From Opitutus sp. (lineage in GTDB: Bacteria > Verrucomicrobiota > Verrucomicrobiia > Opitutales > Opitutaceae), in the NCBI GenBank assembly GCA_013821985.1, contig PNJQ01000013.1:1-57300 (forward strand): a DNA stretch of 57,300 bases. Direction: 5' to 3'. Positions 1 to 7,934 of this stretch are shown piece by piece. The notes below the pieces were generated by a model, which had not been told where the DNA came from, searched no databases, and worked only from the letters and a program-made list of their open reading frames with translations. The position numbers were made by a program, and so were the translations under genes. How positions within the stretch are numbered: position 1 is the first letter of the stretch; every line of letters begins with the position of its first letter.

Positions 1-67
1 GGACATGATCAAACGCGCGAACCTCTTCCGCCAAGCCTACCACCGCCGATTCCGCGCCTCGTCATGA
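1..67 (+). CDS. C-terminal end of an upstream hypothetical protein (partial)
   Basis: Frame 2 stays open from the window edge to a TGA at 65-67 and encodes 21 residues, basic and aromatic (DMIKRANLFRQAYHRRFR then ASS). The stop overlaps the ATG of the next gene in an ATGA arrangement at 64-67, which is why I take it as the tail of a real, translationally coupled gene. The product cannot be identified from so short a piece. Confidence 0.45.
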   Translation, partial: DMIKRANLFRQAYHRRFRASS

Positions 68-336
68 ACAGCGCATGGAAACCAATCGGGGTTGGCGGAT
101 TTCGGCTCTATGAAGTCCTCGTGACCTTCGAGCAGTTCGGGCACAAAGAGAGAAAAATCGCAGTCGGCCACTCCCCGAGCGACGCCGCGGCACGCGTGCT
201 CGAATCCTACCGCGGCCGTCTCGACTTCGACGACATCCACACGCGCGGCTTTGCTTTGGACGTTCTGCAGCCCGTTAGTTGGTGGAATGAGGACGTGCCG
301 GAGCCGGGAGACCCCCGGTTCGGAAGGTGGCAATGA
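64..336 (+). CDS. Small hypothetical protein of an accessory gene block
   Basis: A 90-residue soluble protein with no signal peptide or membrane segment and many Trp, Phe and acidic residues. I do not recognise the family. Its ATG overlaps the stop of the preceding gene and its own TGA (334-336) overlaps the ATG of the next gene at 333, so it lies inside a run of four tightly overlapping small genes. That packing is typical of phage or integrative-element modules, which is the only functional hint. No nucleic-acid-binding motif or metal site is visible. Confidence 0.55.
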   Translation: MNSAWKPIGVGGFRLYEVLVTFEQFGHKERKIAVGHSPSDAAARVLESYRGRLDFDDIHTRGFALDVLQPVSWWNEDVPEPGDPRFGRWQ

Positions 337-833
337 CCGAGGACACACAAGTCGAACTCGACGCGCTGCTGAAGAACATCCGCAGCCAATTCTACACCGA
401 GGCCACGGCGAAGAAGTTCTTCCAGGACCGCAACGTCCTCCTTGTTGCGATCACGTGGCCGGCGAGCTGGCTGAAGCATCGCGGCGTGACGTGGTCGGCG
501 GAGCGGTATTTCCAGACGATCCGAGAACTGCTGCAGGAAATCAAACGCCACGGCGCGACGGGCGAGATTCAATACTTTCCCGGCTACCTACTGAAGTGCG
601 TCCAGGACCACTTCGCCCACAACTCCGACACCTACTGCGACGAGGCGAAGCGGACGCGGTCGGCGTTCGACATGGCCCTCGGGCGCGTGATGAACGCGAG
701 CAAACTGGCGGAGGTTCGCGCCGCCGAGCAGACCGTCGACGTCCTGGCGGAAGCTCACCGGATGCTTGCCTCCACGCGTCGCCGGCCGAAGGCTAGGCCC
801 GCCAAGTCCGACGACCAACTCTCGCTGCTCTGA
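333..833 (+). CDS. Hypothetical protein ending in a sliding-clamp-like motif
   Basis: I chose the ATG at 333 because it overlaps the upstream stop as ATGA; a GTG at 327 is also in frame. The product is about 166 residues, mostly helical and charged, without membrane segments. The last residues are DDQLSLL, which match the QLxLF/QLSLx type of beta-sliding-clamp-binding peptide when it sits at an extreme C-terminus. Just before it is a basic linker rich in Arg, Lys and Pro. The family is unknown to me. The motif and the phage-like gene packing suggest a replication- or recombination-associated role, but this is inference. The stop overlaps the next ATG (TGATG at 831-835). Confidence 0.6.
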   Translation: MTEDTQVELDALLKNIRSQFYTEATAKKFFQDRNVLLVAITWPASWLKHRGVTWSAERYFQTIRELLQEIKRHGATGEIQYFPGYLLKCVQDHFAHNSDTYCDEAKRTRSAFDMALGRVMNASKLAEVRAAEQTVDVLAEAHRMLASTRRRPKARPAKSDDQLSLL

Positions 834-1135
834 TGCCCTCGAAACCGAAAACCCCGCCGTCCCGCGAAGCTCGCCGGTCGAAAGCCGCCGATCAGATCGG
901 CTGGGCAATCAATCAAGCTGCGGCCGACAACGGCCTGATGGTTTCCGAGGTGGTCGAGATCCTGGCGTCGACGGCGTCCGCGTGGGCAACGCTCGGCCGC
1001 CGCTGCGAGGAGCGAGACGCCGAAAAAGAGGCTCTTAATGGTGCCTTAAGCGGCTCTCGCGCCCCTTACCGACCGAGTCCCAAACCTCTGTCAAACCCCG
1101 GTCCTGACGGCCGCGGAAGACCCAAACCGGAATGA
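833..1135 (+). CDS. Small basic hypothetical protein
   Basis: A 100-residue protein whose start overlaps the preceding stop (TGATG). The N-terminus is Lys/Arg/Ser/Pro rich, the middle (residues 20-70) looks helical, and the C-terminus is a disordered Pro/Gly/Arg stretch. No known domain is recognised. It is the last gene of the overlapping accessory block; beyond it the DNA changes to ordinary housekeeping-type genes on both strands, so the block boundary probably lies between 1136 and 1308. Confidence 0.5.
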   Translation: MPSKPKTPPSREARRSKAADQIGWAINQAAADNGLMVSEVVEILASTASAWATLGRRCEERDAEKEALNGALSGSRAPYRPSPKPLSNPGPDGRGRPKPE

Positions 1136-1187
1136 GCCGAGCCGACCCCGCCGCGCCGGACTCATTTTCACTCTGTGTTCAGGGCAA

Positions 1188-1211
1188 TTAAGGGTGGTTC
1201 AGACCCTTTAA
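1188..1211 (+). terminator. Weak hairpin at the end of the accessory gene block
   Basis: TTAAGGGT at 1188-1195 can pair with ACCCTTTAA at 1203-1211 with one bulged T. There is no U tract, so this is only a possible transcription end or boundary mark for the small-gene block; it could also be incidental. Confidence 0.25.
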
Positions 1212-1242
1212 GGCCCGAGACCCAATCCTAACGGCAAGACTC

Positions 1243-1280
1243 ATTATCCGTGGCTATCCGCGAAATCCGTGGCCAGAAAA
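1243..1280 (+). repeat. Dispersed repeat with ATCCGYG units
   Basis: Three ATCCG cores begin at 1246, 1256 and 1265 (spacings 10 and 9). The same unit recurs at 1916-1938 and, inverted or diverged, at 5800-5871 and 19764-20000. The array lies just upstream of the thioesterase gene. Confidence 0.6.
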
Positions 1281-1308
1281 GCCGCTCTCCGATTTCCCAC
1301 GCTTCCGC

Positions 1309-1776
1309 ATGAGCCACCTCGTTCCCGACCGCCTTTCCGCCCGCGGCCTCACGGCGTTTTTCCATGAACAGATTCCGTTGACGCGCGCGATGGAGTTGCG
1401 CGTCGCGGAGAGCAACGCGCACCGGCTCGTGCTCGAGGCACCGCTCGCGCCCAACCGCAATCACCTCGGCACCGCGTTCGGGGGCTCGTTGCACGCGTTG
1501 CCGACGCTCGCCTGTTACGGCGCACTCTGGATGGTGCTGCGCGAGGCCGGCATCGACGGCCACGTGGTCGTGAAACGAACCAACGCGATCTACCGCGCGC
1601 CCGTCAACGGCGTCTTGCGCGCGGTGTGCGAACGCCCGGCCGCGAAAGTCGTCCAGGAATTCCTCTCCGACCTGCGCCGCCACAAGAAGGCGCGCATGGA
1701 CCTCAAGGCGATCGTCGAAGGCGCGAACGGCAAACCCGCCGTCGAGCTCAGCGGCGCGTTTGTCGCGGTCGTGTGA
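1309..1776 (+). CDS. Putative thioesterase (YiiD C-terminal domain family)
   Basis: A 155-residue hotdog-fold protein of the type annotated as putative thioesterase or YiiD C-terminal domain. The characteristic segment is residues 40-65, with NRNHLGTAFGGSLHAL, where an Asn/His pair and a Gly-rich turn precede the long hotdog helix; this is followed by YGALWMVLREAG. In E. coli this domain is fused to an acetyltransferase, whereas here it stands alone. The substrate is unknown, possibly an acyl-CoA or acyl-ACP. It is single and flanked by repeat arrays on both sides, so no operon partner is evident. Confidence 0.75.
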   Translation: MSHLVPDRLSARGLTAFFHEQIPLTRAMELRVAESNAHRLVLEAPLAPNRNHLGTAFGGSLHALPTLACYGALWMVLREAGIDGHVVVKRTNAIYRAPVNGVLRAVCERPAAKVVQEFLSDLRRHKKARMDLKAIVEGANGKPAVELSGAFVAVV

Positions 1777-1906
1777 CGCCGGCGCAGCGGCAAGGGACCA
1801 AGCTCCAAGTAACAAGGCCAGACGTGTGGCGTTTGTCGCCGCCGCGTGACCGCGGAAAGTTCCCAGGCGCCCAAGCCCGGTTCATCGTGCCGGCCGGCGC
1901 CATCCC

Positions 1907-1951
1907 CTTTCCGTGATCCGTGCCATCCGTGAAATCCGTGGTTAAAGAAAA
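1907..1951 (+). repeat. Dispersed repeat, exact 9-bp period (NNATCCGTG)
   Basis: ATCCG cores begin at 1916, 1925 and 1934, an exact 9-bp period, ending in GTGGTTAAAGAAAAAA. It has the same unit and orientation as the array at 1243. It lies between the convergent thioesterase and AHSA1-type genes and encodes nothing. Confidence 0.65.
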
Positions 1952-2012
1952 AACACGCGACCGCGGCATCCGCGCGCATCACGGCCTGCCCGCATCGGAT
2001 TTTAATCGCGCT

Positions 2013-2474
2013 TCAATTCTCCACGAACCGCTGGTCCCACGTCCGCGCCGGGTCGTGGGCGCGCAAATCGATGCGGTGGTCGCACGCGGCCTTCAGCACG
2101 AGCAACACCGACACCCACCCCGCATAGTTTTCGTGCCACTCGACCGCAGGCACGCCCGTTTCCGTCAGTGTGAGGTCGGTGCCGCCGCGTCCGTCGTCGG
2201 TCAATTGAAACTCCGCGCAGCTCCCGCCGAAATACTCGACGGCAAATTTCCGCGGCGCCTCGCTTGCGAGCACGCGGCAGGTCAGCCGCTGACCGTTGGG
2301 AAACTCCAACTCGAAGGCGGCGCCGTCCGCCGTCGCGCGCGATCTCTCCGCCCAAAACTTCTCACGGCCGGCGTCGGTTGCCAAGAGCGCGAACACCGCC
2401 TCCGGCACGCTGCGCAGATGCACGCGCCAGACGATCGGTCGTTCGCCGGAACCATGATCCCGAATTGCGTTCAT
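2013..2474 (-). CDS. AHSA1/SRPBCC-family ligand-binding protein
   Basis: About 153 residues with the START-like fold of the activator of Hsp90 ATPase homologues. Recognisable are the strand-helix opening (VWRVHLRSVPEAVFALLAT), the segment GREKFWAE, the strand LEFPNGQRLTCRVL and the C-terminal helix beginning GWVSVLLVLKAACDH. Members bind small hydrophobic ligands or act as generic chaperone cofactors, so the ligand is unknown. I take the ATG at 2474; an in-frame ATG at 2501 would add nine unconserved residues next to the heptamer array. It is followed downstream by a 9-bp-unit repeat. Confidence 0.75.
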   Translation of the reverse strand: MNAIRDHGSGERPIVWRVHLRSVPEAVFALLATDAGREKFWAERSRATADGAAFELEFPNGQRLTCRVLASEAPRKFAVEYFGGSCAEFQLTDDGRGGTDLTLTETGVPAVEWHENYAGWVSVLLVLKAACDHRIDLRAHDPARTWDQRFVEN

Positions 2475-2503
2475 GAATCGAATGGAGCAGCCCGCCCACA
2501 ATT

Positions 2504-2556
2504 GACTGCTGACTGCTGACTGCTGACTGCTGACTGCTGACTGCTGACTGCTGACT
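2504..2556. repeat. Heptanucleotide tandem array (GACTGCT)x7.5
   Basis: Seven perfect copies of GACTGCT run from 2504 to 2552, followed by GACT. The array fills the spacer between the dUTPase-type gene (ending 2556) and the AHSA1-type gene on the minus strand and touches the dUTPase stop codon. It resembles short tandemly repeated heptanucleotides known from other bacteria, and its copy number may vary by slippage. Confidence 0.9.
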
Positions 2557-2927
2557 CAGATATGCTTCGAGTCCGCCTCGTCCTTCTTCACGTAGCCGGA
2601 CTCCTGGCGCGCGTGGTTCACCTGATTCTTTTTCAAGTAGGCCTGATAAACATCGTCGGGCGTCATGCCGAGCGTCTGCGCGAGCGACACCAGGAAGTGA
2701 AACAAATCGACGACTTCGACCTTCGCGTTCTGCTCGTCGAACTTCTGGTATTTCGCCCACCACTTCCACGGCACACTGTCGATCAACTCGGCGGTTTCCT
2801 GCTGCATTGCGCGGGTATAGTTCAGGATCCACTTCGCCTTTTCCTCGTCGGTCGGCGGCGGCAGATTCACCCCAATGCGCTTATTCAGCGCATCTTGCAT
2901 ACGGAAGATCTCCTCGAGTTTATCCAT
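2556..2927 (-). CDS. All-alpha dUTP diphosphatase-like protein (dimeric dUTPase family)
   Basis: A 123-residue all-alpha NTP pyrophosphatase. Residues 42-57 carry QETAELIDSVPWKWW, the metal-binding ExxE segment followed by the WKWW signature of dimeric dUTPases, and residues 71-80 (EVVDLFHFLV) supply the second acidic helix. The family hydrolyses dUTP or dUDP to dUMP with Mg2+, keeping uracil out of DNA and feeding thymidylate synthesis. I chose the ATG at 2927 because the conserved helix starts right after it; the reading frame continues upstream only because it is antisense to a GC-rich gene. It is divergent from the RGG-rich gene with a 213-bp spacer. Confidence 0.8.
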   Translation of the reverse strand: MDKLEEIFRMQDALNKRIGVNLPPPTDEEKAKWILNYTRAMQQETAELIDSVPWKWWAKYQKFDEQNAKVEVVDLFHFLVSLAQTLGMTPDDVYQAYLKKNQVNHARQESGYVKKDEADSKHI

Positions 2928-3140
2928 GCGGCGCAGCGTGGGCAGGCGTTCGCCGACTGGCAAGCCCGGGGGCGGCGGAAAATAGCAGTTGCGCGAGTGG
3001 CAGGCATACGAGACGTTTTTCACTCTATTGCCGCCGTTCCATTCCGCACCTTTTGCGGGATGTTGAGACCGCCCTGCGGGCTCCGGCCGGCTCAACCACT
3101 CGGCGCCGCTTTTGGCAGGCGTTTTCAACCAAGAAGATAC

Positions 3141-4367
3141 ATGTCCTCCACAGAACAGTCCGGTGCGCTCGCCGAAGGCACCCCGACTCCGCCGGCCGCG
3201 AATCCCGCCCCGGCATCCACGTTCGGCAGCAGTCGCGGTTCGGGCCTGGCCCGCGGCAAGCGTCCCAGCGCCCCCGCGGCTTCCGCGGCCGCTACCCCCG
3301 CCGGCTCCGACTACACGCCGACCGCGATCGAGATCGTTACCGCTCCGCGCGAATACCAAAACCCGTTCGCTCCCGCGACGCCGGAACCGGCTCCGCAAGC
3401 GAGTGCTCCCGCGGAGGCTCCTGCCGCCGCTCCCGCTCCGGCGGCTCCGGCCGCGCCCGTTCCGTTCGCGTCTGCTCCGGCCACCGAAGAGCCGGCAAAG
3501 TCCGCTGCGCTGCCGGCGCGCATTTCTTCGCCGATGCCGAAGCCCAGTGCTCCGGCGCGCGCCGAGTCCTCCGAATCCGAGCTGTTCCCGTTGGACGAGC
3601 GTTCCTCGCCCGCGCTCGCACCGTCGAACTCCGACGAAAAAGCCGAACTCAACATTCTCCCGCCCGAGCGTCCGAAGCAGGTCGCCCGGCAGACGTGGGA
3701 AAGCGACAATTTCCGCCCCGAGTCCCGCGGTGGTGATCGCCCGCCGCGTCGCGGCGAAGGTCGTCAGGAAAACGAGCGTCGCGACCAACGCGACAGCGGC
3801 CCGGCGCGCGAGCAACGTGAGCCGCGCCCCGAAGGCGCCGCGCGCGAACCGTTGCGCAACGAGCGTCCCGAATTCCGCCGCGAAGACCGCGGTCCGCGTC
3901 CGGCCTACACGCCGGCTCCCGCGGCGCCGGCCAAGTCCGGCGGTTTCTTCGTCTGGCTGAAGAGCCTCTTCGGCGGCGCTCCCGCTGCCCCTGCTCCGAC
4001 CGAACGCCCGGCCCGCGATGGCGGCGAGCGCGGTGGTGACCGTGGCGATCGCGGTGACCGCGGTGGTCAACGTCATCATCGTGGCGGCCGCGGCGGTCGC
4101 GGCGGTCAATACCGCCAGGGTGGTGGCGGCGGCGGCCAATATGGCCAGGGCGGCGGCCAACACTCGCACGGTGGCGAGCAAGGCGGCGCCCCGGGTGGCG
4201 AAGGTCACTCACACGGCGGCGGTGAAGGTCGCGGCGGCGACTTCCAACGTCGGCGGCGCGGCGGTCGCGGTGGACGCGGCCGTGGCGGAGATCGCGGTGG
4301 CGACCGTGGTGGCTATCGCGGCGACAACCGCGGTGGTCCCGGCGGCGGCGACCAGCCGCAGGGCTGA
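3141..4367 (+). CDS. Low-complexity Ala/Pro- and RGG-rich protein
   Basis: 408 residues, almost entirely disordered. Residues 1-165 are Pro/Ala/Ser rich; 195-255 are highly charged, rich in Arg, Glu and Asp; a single hydrophobic patch at 266-279 reads KSGGFFVWLKSLFGG; and residues 291-408 are an RGG/RG-rich tail with HH, GHSHGG and QYGQ segments. RGG boxes bind RNA and promote condensate formation in other proteins, so RNA binding is a reasonable inference, but no folded RNA-binding domain is present. The ATG at 3141 starts the compositionally coherent protein. It stands alone, ends in a strong terminator and precedes murA. Confidence 0.8.
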   Translation: MSSTEQSGALAEGTPTPPAANPAPASTFGSSRGSGLARGKRPSAPAASAAATPAGSDYTPTAIEIVTAPREYQNPFAPATPEPAPQASAPAEAPAAAPAPAAPAAPVPFASAPATEEPAKSAALPARISSPMPKPSAPARAESSESELFPLDERSSPALAPSNSDEKAELNILPPERPKQVARQTWESDNFRPESRGGDRPPRRGEGRQENERRDQRDSGPAREQREPRPEGAAREPLRNERPEFRREDRGPRPAYTPAPAAPAKSGGFFVWLKSLFGGAPAAPAPTERPARDGGERGGDRGDRGDRGGQRHHRGGRGGRGGQYRQGGGGGGQYGQGGGQHSHGGEQGGAPGGEGHSHGGGEGRGGDFQRRRRGGRGGRGRGGDRGGDRGGYRGDNRGGPGGGDQPQG

Positions 4368-4390
4368 TTTGCTCCGCAAAAAATCTTTCG

Positions 4391-4419
4391 AGGCGCTCCA
4401 TCACGGAGCGCCTTTTTTT
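4391..4419 (+). terminator. Rho-independent terminator after the RGG-rich gene
   Basis: AGGCGCTCC at 4391-4399 pairs perfectly with GGAGCGCCT at 4405-4413 around a five-base loop and is followed by a seven-T run. It lies 24 bp after the stop codon and isolates the RGG gene from murA. Confidence 0.95.
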
Positions 4420-4499
4420 ATCGCCCGCGCGCGCCGGTCGGCGCTTGCTTGCCGGCGACTCGCATCGCCTCACCAGGCCCCCACCACTCTCGCCTCTCC

Positions 4500-5789
4500 A
4501 TGGCCGATCTCATTGTTCACGGCGGCAAGCCCCTCAGCGGCACCATCACTCCGTCGGGCAACAAAAACTCCGTCCTCCCGATTCTCTGCGCGACGCTGCT
4601 CACCGACGAAAAGGTGACGCTGACGAACGTGCCGAACATCACCGACGTCGAAAAACTCGTCGGCTTCTTCGTCGATCAGGGCTCGCGCATCAATTGGGAC
4701 CGCGGCGGCGGCAAGATGGAGATCGAGCACGCCTCGTTCGACGCCGGGCGTCTCGATGGCGAATTGCCTTCGGGCATGCGTTCGTCGGTGCTGCTTTTCG
4801 CGCCGCTGTTGCAGCGCATGAAGAAACTCGTCGTGCCGACGAACGCGAAGGGTTGCTCACTCGGCATCCGCGAACTCGATCCGCATCTCGAAATCCTCGA
4901 AAAACTCGGCGCGAGCGTCACGCACAACGGCAAGCTCACAATGCGCCTGAAGAAACGCTTCACCGGCGCGCGGCACTGGCCGGACTACATGTCCGTCACC
5001 GCGACGGAGAATTTCGTCATGGCCGCGGTGCTGGCCGACGGCGAGTCAGTCATCCTCAACGCCGCGAGCGAACCGCACGTGCAGGACCTCTGCACCGTCC
5101 TCGCCGCGATGGGCGCCGACATCGAGGGCATCGGCACGAGCATGATCACCGTGCGCGGCGTGAAGAAACTCGGCGGCGGCTCATTCCGCATCAACACCGA
5201 CCACCACGAAGTCGTCACCTTCCTCGCCCTCGGCGCCATCACCGGCGGCGAAGTCCGGGTGAGGCACTCGCTCCCGCAGCATTTCGATCTCATCAACCGC
5301 TCCTTTGCGAAACTCGGCGTGCAAATCGACTACGACGGAGACACCGCGCTCGTGCGCAAAAAGCAAAAGCTTGTCGTCGCGCAGCCGTTCACCTCGAACC
5401 TGCTGCCGAAGATCGAAGCCGCGCCGTGGCCGTATTTCCCTGTCGATCTCCTGCCGGTCATGATCGCGCTCGCCGTCCGCGCGAAAGGCGAAGTCCTCTT
5501 CTGGAACAAGGTTTACGAAGGCGGCTTCACGTGGATGGCCGAGCTTTCGAAATTCGGCGCGCACGTCCTCGTCAGCGACCCGCACCGCATCACCGTCTTC
5601 GGCGCGAAGCCGCTGCGCCCGACGGTCGTCGAAGCGCCCTACATCATCCGGGCCGCGGTCGCGCTCTACATGGTCGCGGCGAGCATTGAGGGAAAATCCG
5701 TCGTGAAGAACGCCGACACGATCAAGCGCGCCCACCCGAACTTCGTCGAAAACCTCCGCAGCATCGGCGCGGAAGTGGAGTGGAAATGA
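4500..5789 (+). CDS. murA: UDP-N-acetylglucosamine 1-carboxyvinyltransferase
   Basis: 429 residues, cytoplasmic. It transfers enolpyruvate from PEP to UDP-GlcNAc, the first committed step of peptidoglycan synthesis. Visible family features are the N-terminal SGNKNSVLPILCA segment with Lys22-Asn23, the active-site Cys119 in NAKGCSLGIRELDPHLEIL, and the C-terminal RAAVALYMVAASIEGKS helix followed by FVENLRSIGAEVEW. The loop reads KGC rather than the usual GGC, but the cysteine that fosfomycin alkylates is retained. The ATG at 4500 gives the standard N-terminus. ruvB follows after 86 bp occupied by an inverted repeat. Confidence 0.92.
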   Translation: MADLIVHGGKPLSGTITPSGNKNSVLPILCATLLTDEKVTLTNVPNITDVEKLVGFFVDQGSRINWDRGGGKMEIEHASFDAGRLDGELPSGMRSSVLLFAPLLQRMKKLVVPTNAKGCSLGIRELDPHLEILEKLGASVTHNGKLTMRLKKRFTGARHWPDYMSVTATENFVMAAVLADGESVILNAASEPHVQDLCTVLAAMGADIEGIGTSMITVRGVKKLGGGSFRINTDHHEVVTFLALGAITGGEVRVRHSLPQHFDLINRSFAKLGVQIDYDGDTALVRKKQKLVVAQPFTSNLLPKIEAAPWPYFPVDLLPVMIALAVRAKGEVLFWNKVYEGGFTWMAELSKFGAHVLVSDPHRITVFGAKPLRPTVVEAPYIIRAAVALYMVAASIEGKSVVKNADTIKRAHPNFVENLRSIGAEVEWK

Positions 5790-5799
5790 AGTTCAAGTT

Positions 5800-5871
5800 A
5801 ACCACAGAACACGCGGAAGACACAGAAACCTGAACTTCCCCTCTTCCGTGTATTCTATGTATTCCGTGGTT
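5800..5871. repeat. Inverted repeat filling the murA-ruvB spacer
   Basis: The left arm (5800-5827, starting AACCACAGAACACGCGGAA) and right arm (5844-5871, ending TATTCCGTGGTT) are imperfect reverse complements made of roughly 9-bp units. The right arm ends four bases before the ruvB start codon. An additional 8-bp pair, GAAGTTCA at 5789-5796 and TGAACTTC at 5831-5838, gives an alternative hairpin. Confidence 0.8.
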
Positions 5872-5875
5872 CAAA

Positions 5876-6925
<1,050 letters not shown>

Positions 6926-6930
6926 ATATC

Positions 6931-7914
6931 ATGGATCGAATTCCGCCGCTCGTAGCCGCGACAAGCGATTTCAAGGAACGGCGCGGTGGCCTCGCGTTTT
7001 TCGGAGTCGTGTTGATGCTCGTCGGGGGTGCGCTGCTGTTGGGCGCCATAAGTATCCTCTTCAAATCAGTCGCCGCGGATGTTGTGCCCGCGGGAACGCG
7101 CTTTCCGCTCTCGACTGCCTTGATGCCATCGCTGCTGGGAGGAATCGCGCTCGCGCTCGGATTCGGCTCGATCAAAGGGCGCCGATGGGCGCGCGCGATC
7201 ATCCTCTGTGTTTCGGCGATCGCACTTTGCGCTGGAGTCGCCGCAGTGCCGTTCATCTTCACGATGATCGACTCAGTGGAATCGATGCTTCAGCAGCAAG
7301 GCCAGCCGGTTCCACCGGCCGCACTCCACATCATGCAGGCAACGATGCTCGGTGTAAGCATCGTGCTCTACGTCGTATTCCCTGGAGTGCTGTTTTGGTT
7401 TTATAGACGCGAAGACGTGCGACTGACGTGTAACCGCCTAGATCCGGTTGAACGTTGGACGGACCGCTGTCCGCTCCCGGTTCTCGCCTTGGTCCTCCTC
7501 CAGGCCTACGGCGCGGTCGCTACCGTCGCGATGCTGCCGCAATTCGGCGCGGCCTTCCCGTTGTTCGGAAAAATCATCACGGCCGCACCGGCCTATTTGC
7601 TGTGGGTGTGCGTCTCCGCGTTCTCCACGGCACTGGCGTGGGGCTGTTACCGGCTCAAGTATCGCGCGTGGCTCGCCAACATGGTGGGCATCACGTGTCT
7701 TGGGATAAGTTCCGCCTGGACCTTCGCGCAGAATGACCTCCTCGATTTCTACCGGGCAGCGGGGATGGGGGCGGCCGAACTGGAAGTCCTTGCCAGCAAT
7801 CCGCTGCTCCGATCCGGGCTCATGATCTGGTGCACAATCGGGAGTGCTGGACTGATGCTGGTCTATCTCCTGCTCATTCGGCGTTATTTTGTGTCTCAGC
7901 GCATTGTGTCCTGA
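6931..7914 (+). CDS. Hypothetical polytopic membrane protein
   Basis: 327 residues with roughly eight predicted membrane segments, for example at residues 22-45, 66-85, 90-110, 135-158, 186-205, 212-235, 245-262 and 295-315. After the fourth segment comes the cytoplasmic-looking linker FYRREDVRLTCN. I do not recognise the family and see no catalytic motif. It begins 5 bp after the ruvB stop, so it may be cotranscribed with ruvB. It converges with creD. Confidence 0.7.
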   Translation: MDRIPPLVAATSDFKERRGGLAFFGVVLMLVGGALLLGAISILFKSVAADVVPAGTRFPLSTALMPSLLGGIALALGFGSIKGRRWARAIILCVSAIALCAGVAAVPFIFTMIDSVESMLQQQGQPVPPAALHIMQATMLGVSIVLYVVFPGVLFWFYRREDVRLTCNRLDPVERWTDRCPLPVLALVLLQAYGAVATVAMLPQFGAAFPLFGKIITAAPAYLLWVCVSAFSTALAWGCYRLKYRAWLANMVGITCLGISSAWTFAQNDLLDFYRAAGMGAAELEVLASNPLLRSGLMIWCTIGSAGLMLVYLLLIRRYFVSQRIVS

Positions 7915-7934
7915 CCTGCCTGTTGCAACGGATT

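Noticed and set aside
1170..1215. Possible tRNA fragment or attachment site at the end of the accessory block
   Set aside because: Only one hairpin forms; there is no acceptor stem, CCA end or anticodon arm, and no duplicated core could be found within the window.
2504..2556. Heptamer array as an origin of replication with iterons
   Set aside because: No AT-rich unwinding region, DnaA boxes or replication initiator gene lies nearby.
2928..4208. Long minus-strand open frame running through the RGG gene into the dUTPase-type gene (550 residues in total)
   Set aside because: Its upstream part is the antisense of a biased GC-rich gene and has no domain logic; only the last 123 residues from the ATG at 2927 form a recognisable protein.
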